A stretch of 6,982 bases of DNA from Myxococcales bacterium (GTDB lineage Bacteria > Myxococcota_C > UBA6777). The notes below the pieces were generated by a model, which had not been told where the DNA came from, ran no database searches, and saw only the letters and a list, made by a program, of their open reading frames with translations. The stretch spans positions 1 to 6,982 of the forward strand of contig JALTMC010000169.1 in assembly GCA_027005175.1 (NCBI GenBank). The letters run 5' to 3'. Numbering within the stretch: position 1 is the stretch's first letter; each line of letters begins with the position of its first letter. The position numbers were made by a program, and so were the translations under genes. Below are positions 1 through 6,506 of the stretch, in pieces.

Positions 1-21
1 ACATTCGAGTGATTCCGAGTG

Positions 22-56
22 TTACTGCCTGATAATTTGTTGCCAAAGGATGAAAG
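22..56. repeat. 35-base direct repeat, downstream copy
   Basis: A perfect second copy of 93-127, offset by 71 bases, in the same orientation, with 36 unrelated bases between. On the minus strand it lies downstream of the zinc-ribbon gene, so it is a detached duplicate of that gene's coding end. In its corresponding frame it reads IGRLLITFILWQQIIRQ then stop, after an upstream in-frame stop, so it is not itself a gene. Confidence 0.95.
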
Positions 57-92
57 TGATGAGTAGCCGTCCTATTTACGCCCGCAGGTTGC

Positions 93-127
93 TTACTGCC
101 TGATAATTTGTTGCCAAAGGATGAAAG
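93..127. repeat. 35-base direct repeat, copy within the 3' end of the zinc-ribbon gene
   Basis: This copy begins TTACTGCCTGATAATTTG and is identical at all 35 positions to 22-56. On the minus strand it covers the last 11 codons and the TAA stop of the zinc-ribbon gene. Identity stops at the last base of the stop codon on one side and at 127 on the other. Confidence 0.95.
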
Positions 128-1022
128 AGACAACCAGACCAAATCCCAGCAAGATAAGAGTGAGAATAAACCGCCAAGACCCCGTTTTGCTGGTTAGGGT
201 CTCATCTTCCTTTTGAAGCACTAAGAAGTGACGTTGGACGTGCTCTACAATAGTTGCAAGCTGTGCCTCAGCCTTCTTCTTGCGCTCCGGCTTCATCTCT
301 TTAACTTCGCGGTACTGAGTTGTAACCAGATCAAATAACTCATTGGCCACACAGTACTGGACAAATCGGCTGTGTAGACTCTCATTGCCCCAATCATCTT
401 CGAGTTCACTCCAGAGGCTCAGCGCACCTTTCGCTTTGGGTGAGTCGGGATCTTTGCTAGGAGTGGGAACAAAAGTGACACCAATGTTTGCAAAGACAAG
501 CCCACAATGAGGACAGCTCTCCAACTCTTGTGCACAGTGATGCAGACACTTAGGACAACGATGGGGCTTCTCATCAGAGGAAGAGACCACCTGCGCCGCT
601 GAAGAGGCGCGAGCGAGCTTGTCAGAAGAAGAGTGCGCGTGGGAGTGGTCTGCCTTTGATTCGTGTTCGCTGGTCCTCTCCTCAGCCAGCAGAGAATCAC
701 GAGAGGCTCGGGAAGCCTTAAAAGACCGCCTCATCGTTGCGGACTCCTGCAATATCTCAGAAGAAGAAGCAGCTTTTGTTTCAAGGTCAGCCAAACTGTC
801 AACCGAAGCCTTGTATGCAAAAATAGAGGAACATTCAGAACAGCAAACCGCGATCCCTTCTCTTGAGGTGGTGAAAGCCTCTAACAAAGAGAGTTCCTTA
901 CAAAGGGGACACTGAAAAACGAGACCTCGTGAAGGAGAGGGATAATGAGCAAGTAAAGAGGATGATTTCGTCATAAGCTCCAAGTTCCGATGTCGGTTGC
1001 GACCAGCCATATGCGATATCAC
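93..1022 (-). CDS. Zinc-ribbon protein with Ser-rich linker and C-terminal membrane anchor, function unknown
   Basis: I do not recognise a named family. The 309-residue product has two CxxC-pair zinc ribbons. The first is CPLC at 38-41 with CSEC at 61-64, spaced like the MJ0042/zinc-ribbon class. The second is CPKC at 156-159 with CPHC at 170-173. Between them (about 85-152) is a Ser/Ala/Lys/Glu-rich, probably disordered linker. A charged helical region (about 202-275, starting LWSELEDDWGNESLHSRF) leads to one transmembrane helix at 284-304 and a five-residue tail. With no signal peptide, this predicts a tail-anchored inner-membrane protein with its bulk in the cytoplasm. The start is uncertain: GTG at 1022 and ATG at 1010 have no good ribosome binding site, while ATG at 974 (residue 17) has GGAG only three bases away; all keep both ribbons. 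It follows the lipoprotein gene by 23 bases and is likely the last gene of the unit. Its final 11 codons plus stop lie in a duplicated 35-base sequence. Confidence 0.75.
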   Translation of the reverse strand: MISHMAGRNRHRNLELMTKSSSLLAHYPSPSRGLVFQCPLCKELSLLEAFTTSREGIAVCCSECSSIFAYKASVDSLADLETKAASSSEILQESATMRRSFKASRASRDSLLAEERTSEHESKADHSHAHSSSDKLARASSAAQVVSSSDEKPHRCPKCLHHCAQELESCPHCGLVFANIGVTFVPTPSKDPDSPKAKGALSLWSELEDDWGNESLHSRFVQYCVANELFDLVTTQYREVKEMKPERKKKAEAQLATIVEHVQRHFLVLQKEDETLTSKTGSWRFILTLILLGFGLVVSFILWQQIIRQ

Positions 1023-1045
1023 AGGAAGCCGTTTCCCACGAGAGA

Positions 1046-3169
1046 TTAAGGGATTAGCTGTTTCGACACATAGTTGAGGCGAAAATACTGTTTGCGGTCA
1101 GCGATGAGATATCGGATCGGCGCAAGCACCTCTCCGCTAGCTTGTACAGACATATTCCCTGTCACACCAGGGAACTGAGAGACACGCAACAAGGCTCGCC
1201 GAAATGCATCACGAGTTGTTGGCGGTGTCTTTCCACCTGCCACATGCAACAAAAGCTGCATCGAGTCATATACATAGGCACTGACATGAATGGGATCACG
1301 ATCCCGCGTTTGACCGGGGAATGAACTCTTGTAATCATTCACAAAGCGCCGAACAATTTGACGTTTACTCTTGGGAAAATAACGCACAGGAAAGATCGAG
1401 CCGATAATATTCCTCGCTTCAAGCGAGAAGATTCGCTCATTTTTCCACACATTGGTTCCCAAAAGCTGGATAAATTTAAGGGGTCTGTGCCTCTTTTTGT
1501 AGAGTTCTTCTCGCTGTTTTTCCCAGTATCGATAGTGGAGTTTCACCTCCACATCTTGTTGTGCCAAGGAGGAAGCAATCATCGCAACTTGAAGATAGTG
1601 TTCGGCAGGAATAAAGACGGCATCAAAGTCCGTAACAGGCAAGAATTGCTTCTTCAGTTTTTTGTAGAGTCGCTTCTTCTGGGTTGGGTTTCGAATATGA
1701 CGAATTTGTCGATACAGTTTGTACCATGTGGGTCGCTTTGTTAAGTGGTATCGACCCACCAGACGCTTTGCTGCATCAGTAAAGTCACTGATTCCTGGAT
1801 CGTAAGCCTCCGCCCCTACAACGCGCCCCCCCAAACGCTCGACCTCTTTCCAAAAGGCTGCGGTCTGGATTCGACCTGAAGAGCGGTTGGGAAACATCAC
1901 TGCAAGCCTCCGATGCCCCAACTGCTGAACAGCATAACGCGCCATAGAGCGACCCATTCGCGACAACGTGAGATTGTTACGAAAGATGAATGGCCCGACT
2001 TTGGGGATGCTCTCTCGAATAGCGATCGTCAGCATCGGCACACCCAAACGTTGGGCCTGCAAGGCTGCTGCCATGGCACTGCTTGAAAAAGGAGGCCCCA
2101 AGATAGCGATCGCCTGATGACGAAAAACAAGTGTCTCAACAGCCTTCGCAGCCACTGTGGGATCAGAGCGAGAATCCATCACACGGATTTGCACATTCGG
2201 ATAGCGACGTTTTGCCAAATAGATCGCATTGCGAACCCAGCGTCCAATCCCCGCTCCTCGACCTGTTTTGGGATAAATAACACCTAGAACTCGAGGAGAG
2301 ACCTTCCCGCGTATCGACAACAGATGGGCTTGAAGCTTCCGAGCCATCGGAAAAAGCGTATGAGTGGGTGGTATTTCACTCAGAAGTTGTTGTGTGAGAG
2401 AGCGACACCGTGCCCAGTCACGAACATGACAATAAGATCGGGCCAAGCGCAACGCCATCAATGTAAAGGGAAACGCAAGCTTTTCACCACGCTGCAAATA
2501 GACCTTATACAGCTTTGCCAGAGAAAGCTGGCCATCGATCTTTTTTTTCAGTTGAGCTCGAACTTCTCGCTGTTTTTCTGTGGGTAGCTCTTTCAATTGG
2601 GCGGCTAGCCAACGGATCTCAGAGGCAACATTGCCAGTCTTCTGGGCAGCTTTCAACATCATCACCCGAGCCCTTCGTTGACGGGCCGATGGGAGAGACT
2701 TGTAGATCCCCTCCAAGACATTCGAAGCTTCCGCATATTGTTTGATGCGATACAAAGAAACACCATAAGCCCACAGAGAAAGCGTCCGCTCACGCCCCTG
2801 ACTCATCGTGTTTGGCTCTGCTTTTTGTAAATGCTCGATCGCACGTCGCCATTGAGACTGCACAAAACTCAACCAACCCAGACGACGATGAGCTTCACGC
2901 CGGAACGGGCTTTGAGGATGTTGTTCCAAGAGCTTCACCCAAGCTTTTCTCTCTGCCTTTTGATCACCGCGTTTACGCGCAACATGAGCATCCAACCTGT
3001 GCCGATACTCCTTGGCCTTTGGCTTGTATTGCTTGTTGTTGATCTTAACGGGTGGTATTTGTGTTTGACAAGCTGCTCCCATGAGCGACAAACCACAAAC
3101 AAACCAGAGAGCCTGTGACCGCAGCGCGGTCCATTTGGACATAACAAGAGTGGCTCGATGGGATGGCAT
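1046..3169 (-). CDS. LpoA-like penicillin-binding protein activator (TPR + periplasmic binding protein fold), putative lipoprotein
   Basis: Likely outer-membrane lipoprotein acting in the periplasm. The 707 residues begin with a basic stretch and a hydrophobic segment (about 19-33) before Cys34 in SLMGAACQ. This is a plausible but weak lipobox, because Gly sits at -3. Residues about 55-285 are helical and resemble TPR/Sel1-type repeats. Residues about 293-700 look like a type I periplasmic binding fold (Peripla_BP_6 / ABC branched-chain amino-acid receptor family): VLGVIYPKTGRGAGIG at 294-309, AILGPPFSSSAMAAAL at 355-370, then QRLGVPMLTIA at 373-383. The order TPR then binding fold, and the size, match LpoA (678 aa in E. 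coli), which stimulates the peptidoglycan synthase PBP1A. The function here is inferred from architecture. No ABC permease or ATPase genes are nearby, which argues against a transport receptor. A strongly basic insertion lies at 473-507. The ATG at 3169 is supported by GGAGGAG five bases upstream; Met10 is an alternative. It is probably co-transcribed with dnaJ. Confidence 0.85.
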   Translation of the reverse strand: MPSHRATLVMSKWTALRSQALWFVCGLSLMGAACQTQIPPVKINNKQYKPKAKEYRHRLDAHVARKRGDQKAERKAWVKLLEQHPQSPFRREAHRRLGWLSFVQSQWRRAIEHLQKAEPNTMSQGRERTLSLWAYGVSLYRIKQYAEASNVLEGIYKSLPSARQRRARVMMLKAAQKTGNVASEIRWLAAQLKELPTEKQREVRAQLKKKIDGQLSLAKLYKVYLQRGEKLAFPFTLMALRLARSYCHVRDWARCRSLTQQLLSEIPPTHTLFPMARKLQAHLLSIRGKVSPRVLGVIYPKTGRGAGIGRWVRNAIYLAKRRYPNVQIRVMDSRSDPTVAAKAVETLVFRHQAIAILGPPFSSSAMAAALQAQRLGVPMLTIAIRESIPKVGPFIFRNNLTLSRMGRSMARYAVQQLGHRRLAVMFPNRSSGRIQTAAFWKEVERLGGRVVGAEAYDPGISDFTDAAKRLVGRYHLTKRPTWYKLYRQIRHIRNPTQKKRLYKKLKKQFLPVTDFDAVFIPAEHYLQVAMIASSLAQQDVEVKLHYRYWEKQREELYKKRHRPLKFIQLLGTNVWKNERIFSLEARNIIGSIFPVRYFPKSKRQIVRRFVNDYKSSFPGQTRDRDPIHVSAYVYDSMQLLLHVAGGKTPPTTRDAFRRALLRVSQFPGVTGNMSVQASGEVLAPIRYLIADRKQYFRLNYVSKQLIP

Positions 3170-3171
3170 CC

Positions 3172-4287
3172 TTACTCCTCCATATGGAAAAACCCTTTGA
3201 CCTTCTCTAAGAAACTATGACGCTTGGGATTGCAATCCTTCGAATCACCCGATATTTCCTCAAACTTCTCAAGAAGTTCACGCTGCTCTTTGTTTAGAGA
3301 CTTCGGCACTTCCACCATGACCCGAACCTTTTGGTCACCCATACCAGGTCCATTTAAACGCGGAATACCTTTTTTCTTCAGACGAAACACTGTACCTGGT
3401 TGGGTTCCGGCAGGGATCTTCATCGATGTCATGCCATGAATGGTGGGAACATCGATCCGACTTCCCATCGCAGCCTGAATAAATGAAATGGGTATCTCGC
3501 AGATCACGTTGTCGCCATCTCTTTCAAACAAAGGATGCTCTTCCACACGGATCAAGATGTAAAGATCACCAGGAGGTCCCCCGTTGGGTGACAGCTCTCC
3601 CTTTCCACGCAAGCGGATACGCAAGCCCTCGTATGCACCCGGTGGGATATTGACTTCCACCTCAGAGAACTCTTCCTGTAAGCCCGCTCCCTTGCAAGCC
3701 TTGCAAGGATTCGGGATCACCTGACCAGAACCACCACAGTTACTGCAGGTTCGGACCATCGTAAAGAATCCCTGCTGCATCCGCACTTCACCGTTGCCCC
3801 GGCAAACAGAGCACGCTTCCGGTTTGGAGCCCTTCTCTGCACCACTCCCGTCACAAGTATCACAAGTAATATGATACGGGACTTCAAGTGTCTTCTCCGT
3901 CCCTAGGGCAGCCTCTTCAAAGGTCAGCTCTTCTTCCATAAGAAGATCCTGACCACGAGCAGGCCCCCGAGAGCCCCGAAAGGAGTCACCAAAAATGGAA
4001 CCAAAGAGATCTTGAAACAAGTCATTGACGTTGCCAAAACCACCAAAGCCACCAAGATCACCAACCCCATCGTGACCAAAGCGATCATACCTAGCGCGGC
4101 GGTCCGAGTCCGACAATACGGAAAAAGCTTCGTTGATCTCTTTCAGCTTTTCCTCTGCCGCTTCTTGATCTTCCGGATTGCGATCAGGGTGATACTTCAA
4201 GGCTAGCTTCCGATACGCCTTCTTCAAGGCAGTACCATCAACATCCTGAGAAACCCCGAGAACTTCATAATAATCGCGTTTGCTCAA
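3172..4287 (-). CDS. dnaJ: Chaperone DnaJ (class I Hsp40)
   Basis: Co-chaperone that delivers substrates to DnaK and stimulates its ATPase. The 371-residue protein has the full class I layout: J-domain at about 4-70 with the essential HPD at 33-35, a Gly/Phe-rich segment at about 71-108, and a zinc-binding domain with four CxxCxGxG repeats (142-149, 159-166, 181-188, 195-202, all eight cysteines present). Two C-terminal substrate-binding/dimerisation domains follow to about 330. The start is TTG at 4285-4287: it gives the canonical MSKRDYYEVLG, has GAGGAG eight bases upstream, and no in-frame ATG lies near it. The gene is separated from dnaK by 329 bases containing a terminator and a candidate promoter, so it is probably expressed independently. 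Its stop codon is two bases from the ATG of the following lipoprotein gene. The C-terminal extension at about 343-371 (basic, ending FHMEE) is less conserved, and its last codons double as the next gene's ribosome binding site. Confidence 0.99.
   Translation of the reverse strand: MSKRDYYEVLGVSQDVDGTALKKAYRKLALKYHPDRNPEDQEAAEEKLKEINEAFSVLSDSDRRARYDRFGHDGVGDLGGFGGFGNVNDLFQDLFGSIFGDSFRGSRGPARGQDLLMEEELTFEEAALGTEKTLEVPYHITCDTCDGSGAEKGSKPEACSVCRGNGEVRMQQGFFTMVRTCSNCGGSGQVIPNPCKACKGAGLQEEFSEVEVNIPPGAYEGLRIRLRGKGELSPNGGPPGDLYILIRVEEHPLFERDGDNVICEIPISFIQAAMGSRIDVPTIHGMTSMKIPAGTQPGTVFRLKKKGIPRLNGPGMGDQKVRVMVEVPKSLNKEQRELLEKFEEISGDSKDCNPKRHSFLEKVKGFFHMEE
3175..3181 (-). promoter_or_regulatory. Ribosome binding site of the LpoA-like gene inside the end of dnaJ
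   Basis: GGAGGAG on the minus strand is formed by the last two dnaJ sense codons (Glu-Glu) and the base before them. It lies five bases before the ATG at 3169 and overlaps nothing else. This near-perfect anti-16S match, with only two bases between stop and start, points to translational coupling of the two genes. Confidence 0.85.
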
Positions 4288-4295
4288 GGCGCAAA

Positions 4296-4301
4296 CTCCT
4301 C
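4296..4301 (-). promoter_or_regulatory. Ribosome binding site that decides the TTG start of dnaJ
   Basis: GAGGAG on the minus strand lies eight bases before the TTG codon at 4287-4285. Together with the conserved SKRDYYEVLG that follows, it fixes the start at this rare codon. Confidence 0.8.
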
Positions 4302-4353
4302 AACATAGTTTTCAAGTAAGATTGACACTGCTTTCCAAACGAACAGCGGTCTA

Positions 4354-4365
4354 GGTTAAGTAACC
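4354..4365. promoter_or_regulatory. Short dyad just downstream of the dnaJ -10 box
   Basis: GGTTAAGTAACC has five-base perfect inverted arms (GGTTA / TAACC) around a two-base centre. It sits four bases past the candidate -10 box, across the expected transcription start, where a repressor site would block initiation. No known operator is matched and only one copy is seen, so this is a weak call. Confidence 0.2.
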
Positions 4366-4368
4366 ACG

Positions 4369-4398
4369 ATCATACAAACTGCAAGGTCTTCCTAGCAA
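4369..4398 (-). promoter_or_regulatory. Candidate sigma70-type promoter for dnaJ
   Basis: On the minus strand, TTGCTA (4398-4393, four of six matches to TTGACA) is followed after 18 bases by TATGAT (4374-4369, five of six matches to TATAAT). This would give a 5' untranslated region of roughly 75 bases before the dnaJ TTG codon. It lies downstream of the dnaK terminator, where a new promoter is needed. No sigma32-like CTTGAA / CCCCAT pair was found. Found by eye; such matches also arise by chance. Confidence 0.45.
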
Positions 4399-4539
4399 AG
4401 AAAACGCAGCAAAAGGTATGTTCATGGCTTGTACCAAAAAAGAAACCTCTCCACAATCAGAGAAACAACCGGACCCACTCTTTCTCTTCCTCATGCGATA
4501 AGAACGGACAACGACAACATGGAACACAAGCCATAAGAA

Positions 4540-4606
4540 GATGTCTCTCCTACAAAAAATCCCTCTATACCGACGGTATAGAGGGATTTTTTGTAGGAGA
4601 GACATC
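4540..4606. terminator. Perfect 67-base palindrome; bidirectional intrinsic terminator behind dnaK
   Basis: The 33-base arms are exact reverse complements around a single central A at 4573. The core arm AAAAAATCCCTCTATACC pairs with its mirror, giving a GC-containing stem flanked by A6 and T6. That is the classic form of an intrinsic terminator working in both directions. Symmetry continues 14 bases past the T tract, from GATGTCTCTCCTAC, which ordinary terminators do not need. It begins 10 bases after the dnaK stop and reads as the dnaK terminator on the minus strand. A terminator role is well supported; the reason for the long outer stem is unknown. Confidence 0.9.
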
Positions 4607-4616
4607 AAAAAGATCG

Positions 4617-6506
4617 TTAATTCTCGTCGTAATTAACGGAGTCAGGAGCCTCCTCTTGGTAATCCATACTCTCCATAAAGTCAGGACCTTGTTGGGCAGA
4701 GATGGCATACATCGCCTCTGCGATATGATAGGAGGACTGCTCTAAGACCTGATAGCTGCTACGGAGCATGTCAAAGTCGTCGGGGTGCAAGTCGAGAACA
4801 CGTTGTGCCTCTTCCAATGCTTGCAGGATCTCATTGTACTCGTTGGGCTCAAAATAGCTACCGTACTCTTCCAATGATTTCGATGTCGTATAAATCAGCC
4901 CATCGAGATTGTTGCGAAGTTCCGCAACTTTCTTCTTGCGCTGGTCATCCTGATGATACAACTCAGCCTCACGCACCATGCGATCGATCTCGCCAGGCTC
5001 CAGACCAGAGGATGCAGTGATCCGAATCGACTGCTCTTTGCCTGTCGCGAGATCGCGTGCACCGACGTGCATAATTCCGTTTGCGTCTAGCTCAAAGGTG
5101 ACTTCAATTTGTGGCACACCTCGGGGAGCGGGGGGGATACCAATCAACTCAAAGCGTCCCAAAGATCGATTATCGTAGGACATTTCACGCTCGCCCTGGA
5201 GAACATGAACCTCGACAGCTCGTTGGTTATCTGCCGCAGTCGAGAAGATCTGGCTGCGACGGGTGGGCACTGTTGTGTTCTTCTCGATCAACTTTGTAAA
5301 CACACCACCATAGGTTTCAACACCCAAAGACAATGGCGTGATATCGAGAAGCAAGAGGTCTTTGACCTCACCTTTAAGGACCGCACCTTGAATGGCTGCA
5401 CCTGTGGCTACAACCTCGTCGGGATTCACACCTCGGCAAGGCTCTTTGCCAAAGAATTGACGCACACGTTGTTGGATCAAAGGCATCCGAGTCATACCAC
5501 CAACCAGAACAACCTCATCAATGTCTTTGATGGTCAGACCAGCGTCCATCAACGCCATCTCACAGGGTTCGAGCGACATCTCAACGAGGTCAGCAACAAG
5601 ATTCTCCAGGTGCTTTCGGGACAATCGAGCACTGAAGTGCTTGGGGCCGGACGCATCTGCGGTAAGAAAGGGGAGATTGATCTCTGTCTCTGTGGAAGAA
5701 GACAACTCGTGTTTTGCCTTTTCAGCGGCTTCACGTAATCGCTGCATGGCCATCTTGTCTTGTGAGAGATCGATACCTGTCTCAGCAAGAAAACGACGCA
5801 AGAGATCTTGAACAATGCGACGGTCAAAGTCTTCACCACCCAAGTATGTATTGCCGTTGGTCGAAAGGACTTCAAGGACACCATCACCAATTTGCAGAAT
5901 CGAAACATCAAACGTACCACCGCCCAAGTCATAGACAACAAGACGACCATTTTGCAGTCGCTCCAGACCATAGGCGAGAGCCGCAGCTGTGGGCTCATTG
6001 ATAATCCGCATAACTTCCAAGCCAGCGATCGTACCGCTGTCTTTGGTAGCCTGTCGTTGGGCGTCGTCAAAATACGCAGGAACAGTGATCACTGCCTGGG
6101 CAACCTTCGCCCCCAAATAATCCTCAGCAGTCTCTTTCATCTTGCTGAGAATCATAGCACTAATTTCTTGGGGACTGTAGTTGCGACCACGAACCTGAAC
6201 CCAGGCATCCCCATTGCGGCTTTCCACAATTCGATAAGGATAGACCTCTGACGCAGAATGGACCTCGTCGCTCTCAAAGCGACGACCCAGCATCCGCTTG
6301 ACAGCAAATACCGTATTCTCGGGATTCGTAATGGCCTGTCGCTTCGCGATCTGGCCAACAAGACGCTCACCACTTTCGGTGAAGGCAACCATCGATGGGG
6401 TAGTGCGGCTGCCTTCTGCGTTAGGAATAACAACCGGCTCCCCACCCTCAAGAATAGCCACACACGAGTTGGTCGTTCCTAAGTCAATCCCAATGATCTT
6501 GCTCAT
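4617..6506 (-). CDS. dnaK: Molecular chaperone DnaK (Hsp70)
   Basis: ATP-driven cytoplasmic Hsp70 chaperone that binds exposed hydrophobic segments and cycles with DnaJ and a nucleotide exchange factor. The 629-residue product is close to the usual bacterial length (E. coli 638). Visible hallmarks: phosphate-binding GIDLGTTNS at 6-14, Lys70 in [23 protein letters not shown] at 169-181, second phosphate loop DLGGGTFD at 193-200, LGGEDFD at 222-228, adenosine motif VGGMTRMP at 335-342, and the interdomain linker DLLLLDITP at 383-391. The substrate-binding domain follows with HVLQGERE at 434-441, then a helical lid to about 600. The tail is acidic but lacks the EEVK-type ending of E. coli DnaK. 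The ATG start gives the canonical MSKIIGID N-terminus; AGGA lies 10 bases upstream (6517-6520). No frameshift or missing catalytic residue was seen. It is followed by a palindromic terminator, and no grpE lies beside it in this window. Identity is certain from motifs. Confidence 0.99.
   Translation of the reverse strand: MSKIIGIDLGTTNSCVAILEGGEPVVIPNAEGSRTTPSMVAFTESGERLVGQIAKRQAITNPENTVFAVKRMLGRRFESDEVHSASEVYPYRIVESRNGDAWVQVRGRNYSPQEISAMILSKMKETAEDYLGAKVAQAVITVPAYFDDAQRQATKDSGTIAGLEVMRIINEPTAAALAYGLERLQNGRLVVYDLGGGTFDVSILQIGDGVLEVLSTNGNTYLGGEDFDRRIVQDLLRRFLAETGIDLSQDKMAMQRLREAAEKAKHELSSSTETEINLPFLTADASGPKHFSARLSRKHLENLVADLVEMSLEPCEMALMDAGLTIKDIDEVVLVGGMTRMPLIQQRVRQFFGKEPCRGVNPDEVVATGAAIQGAVLKGEVKDLLLLDITPLSLGVETYGGVFTKLIEKNTTVPTRRSQIFSTAADNQRAVEVHVLQGEREMSYDNRSLGRFELIGIPPAPRGVPQIEVTFELDANGIMHVGARDLATGKEQSIRITASSGLEPGEIDRMVREAELYHQDDQRKKKVAELRNNLDGLIYTTSKSLEEYGSYFEPNEYNEILQALEEAQRVLDLHPDDFDMLRSSYQVLEQSSYHIAEAMYAISAQQGPDFMESMDYQEEAPDSVNYDEN

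Larger units (their letters stand above)
4288..4616 (-). other. dnaK-dnaJ intergenic region
   Basis: This 329-base gap contains the palindromic terminator (4540-4606), then about 250 bases without a convincing gene. On the minus strand the latter carries a candidate sigma70-type promoter (4369-4398), a short dyad (4354-4365) and the dnaJ ribosome binding site (4296-4301). An 85-codon open frame (4351-4608, TTG start) runs through it, but it begins inside the palindrome and has no ribosome binding site. No CIRCE element was seen. Bacterial dnaK and dnaJ are often closely linked in one operon, so a gap holding a terminator and a promoter suggests separate regulation. Confidence 0.7.

Noticed and set aside
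22-127. Possible CRISPR repeats at the left edge (35-base repeats, 36-base spacer)
   Set aside because: The sizes fit a CRISPR unit, but there are only two copies, no cas genes are visible, and one copy is the coding end of a gene whose frame continues through it.
1046-3169. Branched-chain amino-acid ABC transporter receptor
   Set aside because: The binding fold fits, but the TPR-like N-terminal half and the absence of permease and ATPase genes favour an LpoA-type role.
4351-4608. 85-codon minus-strand open frame between dnaK and dnaJ
   Set aside because: It starts with TTG/ATG inside the palindrome, has no ribosome binding site, shows no recognisable domain and overlaps the terminator and the dnaJ promoter candidate.
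5109-5738. 209-codon plus-strand open frame opposite dnaK
   Set aside because: It lies wholly antisense to conserved dnaK coding sequence and its translation has no recognisable motif; a shadow of a real gene.
5549-6070. 173-codon minus-strand open frame in another frame of dnaK
   Set aside because: It is fully contained in dnaK, whose own frame carries all family motifs.
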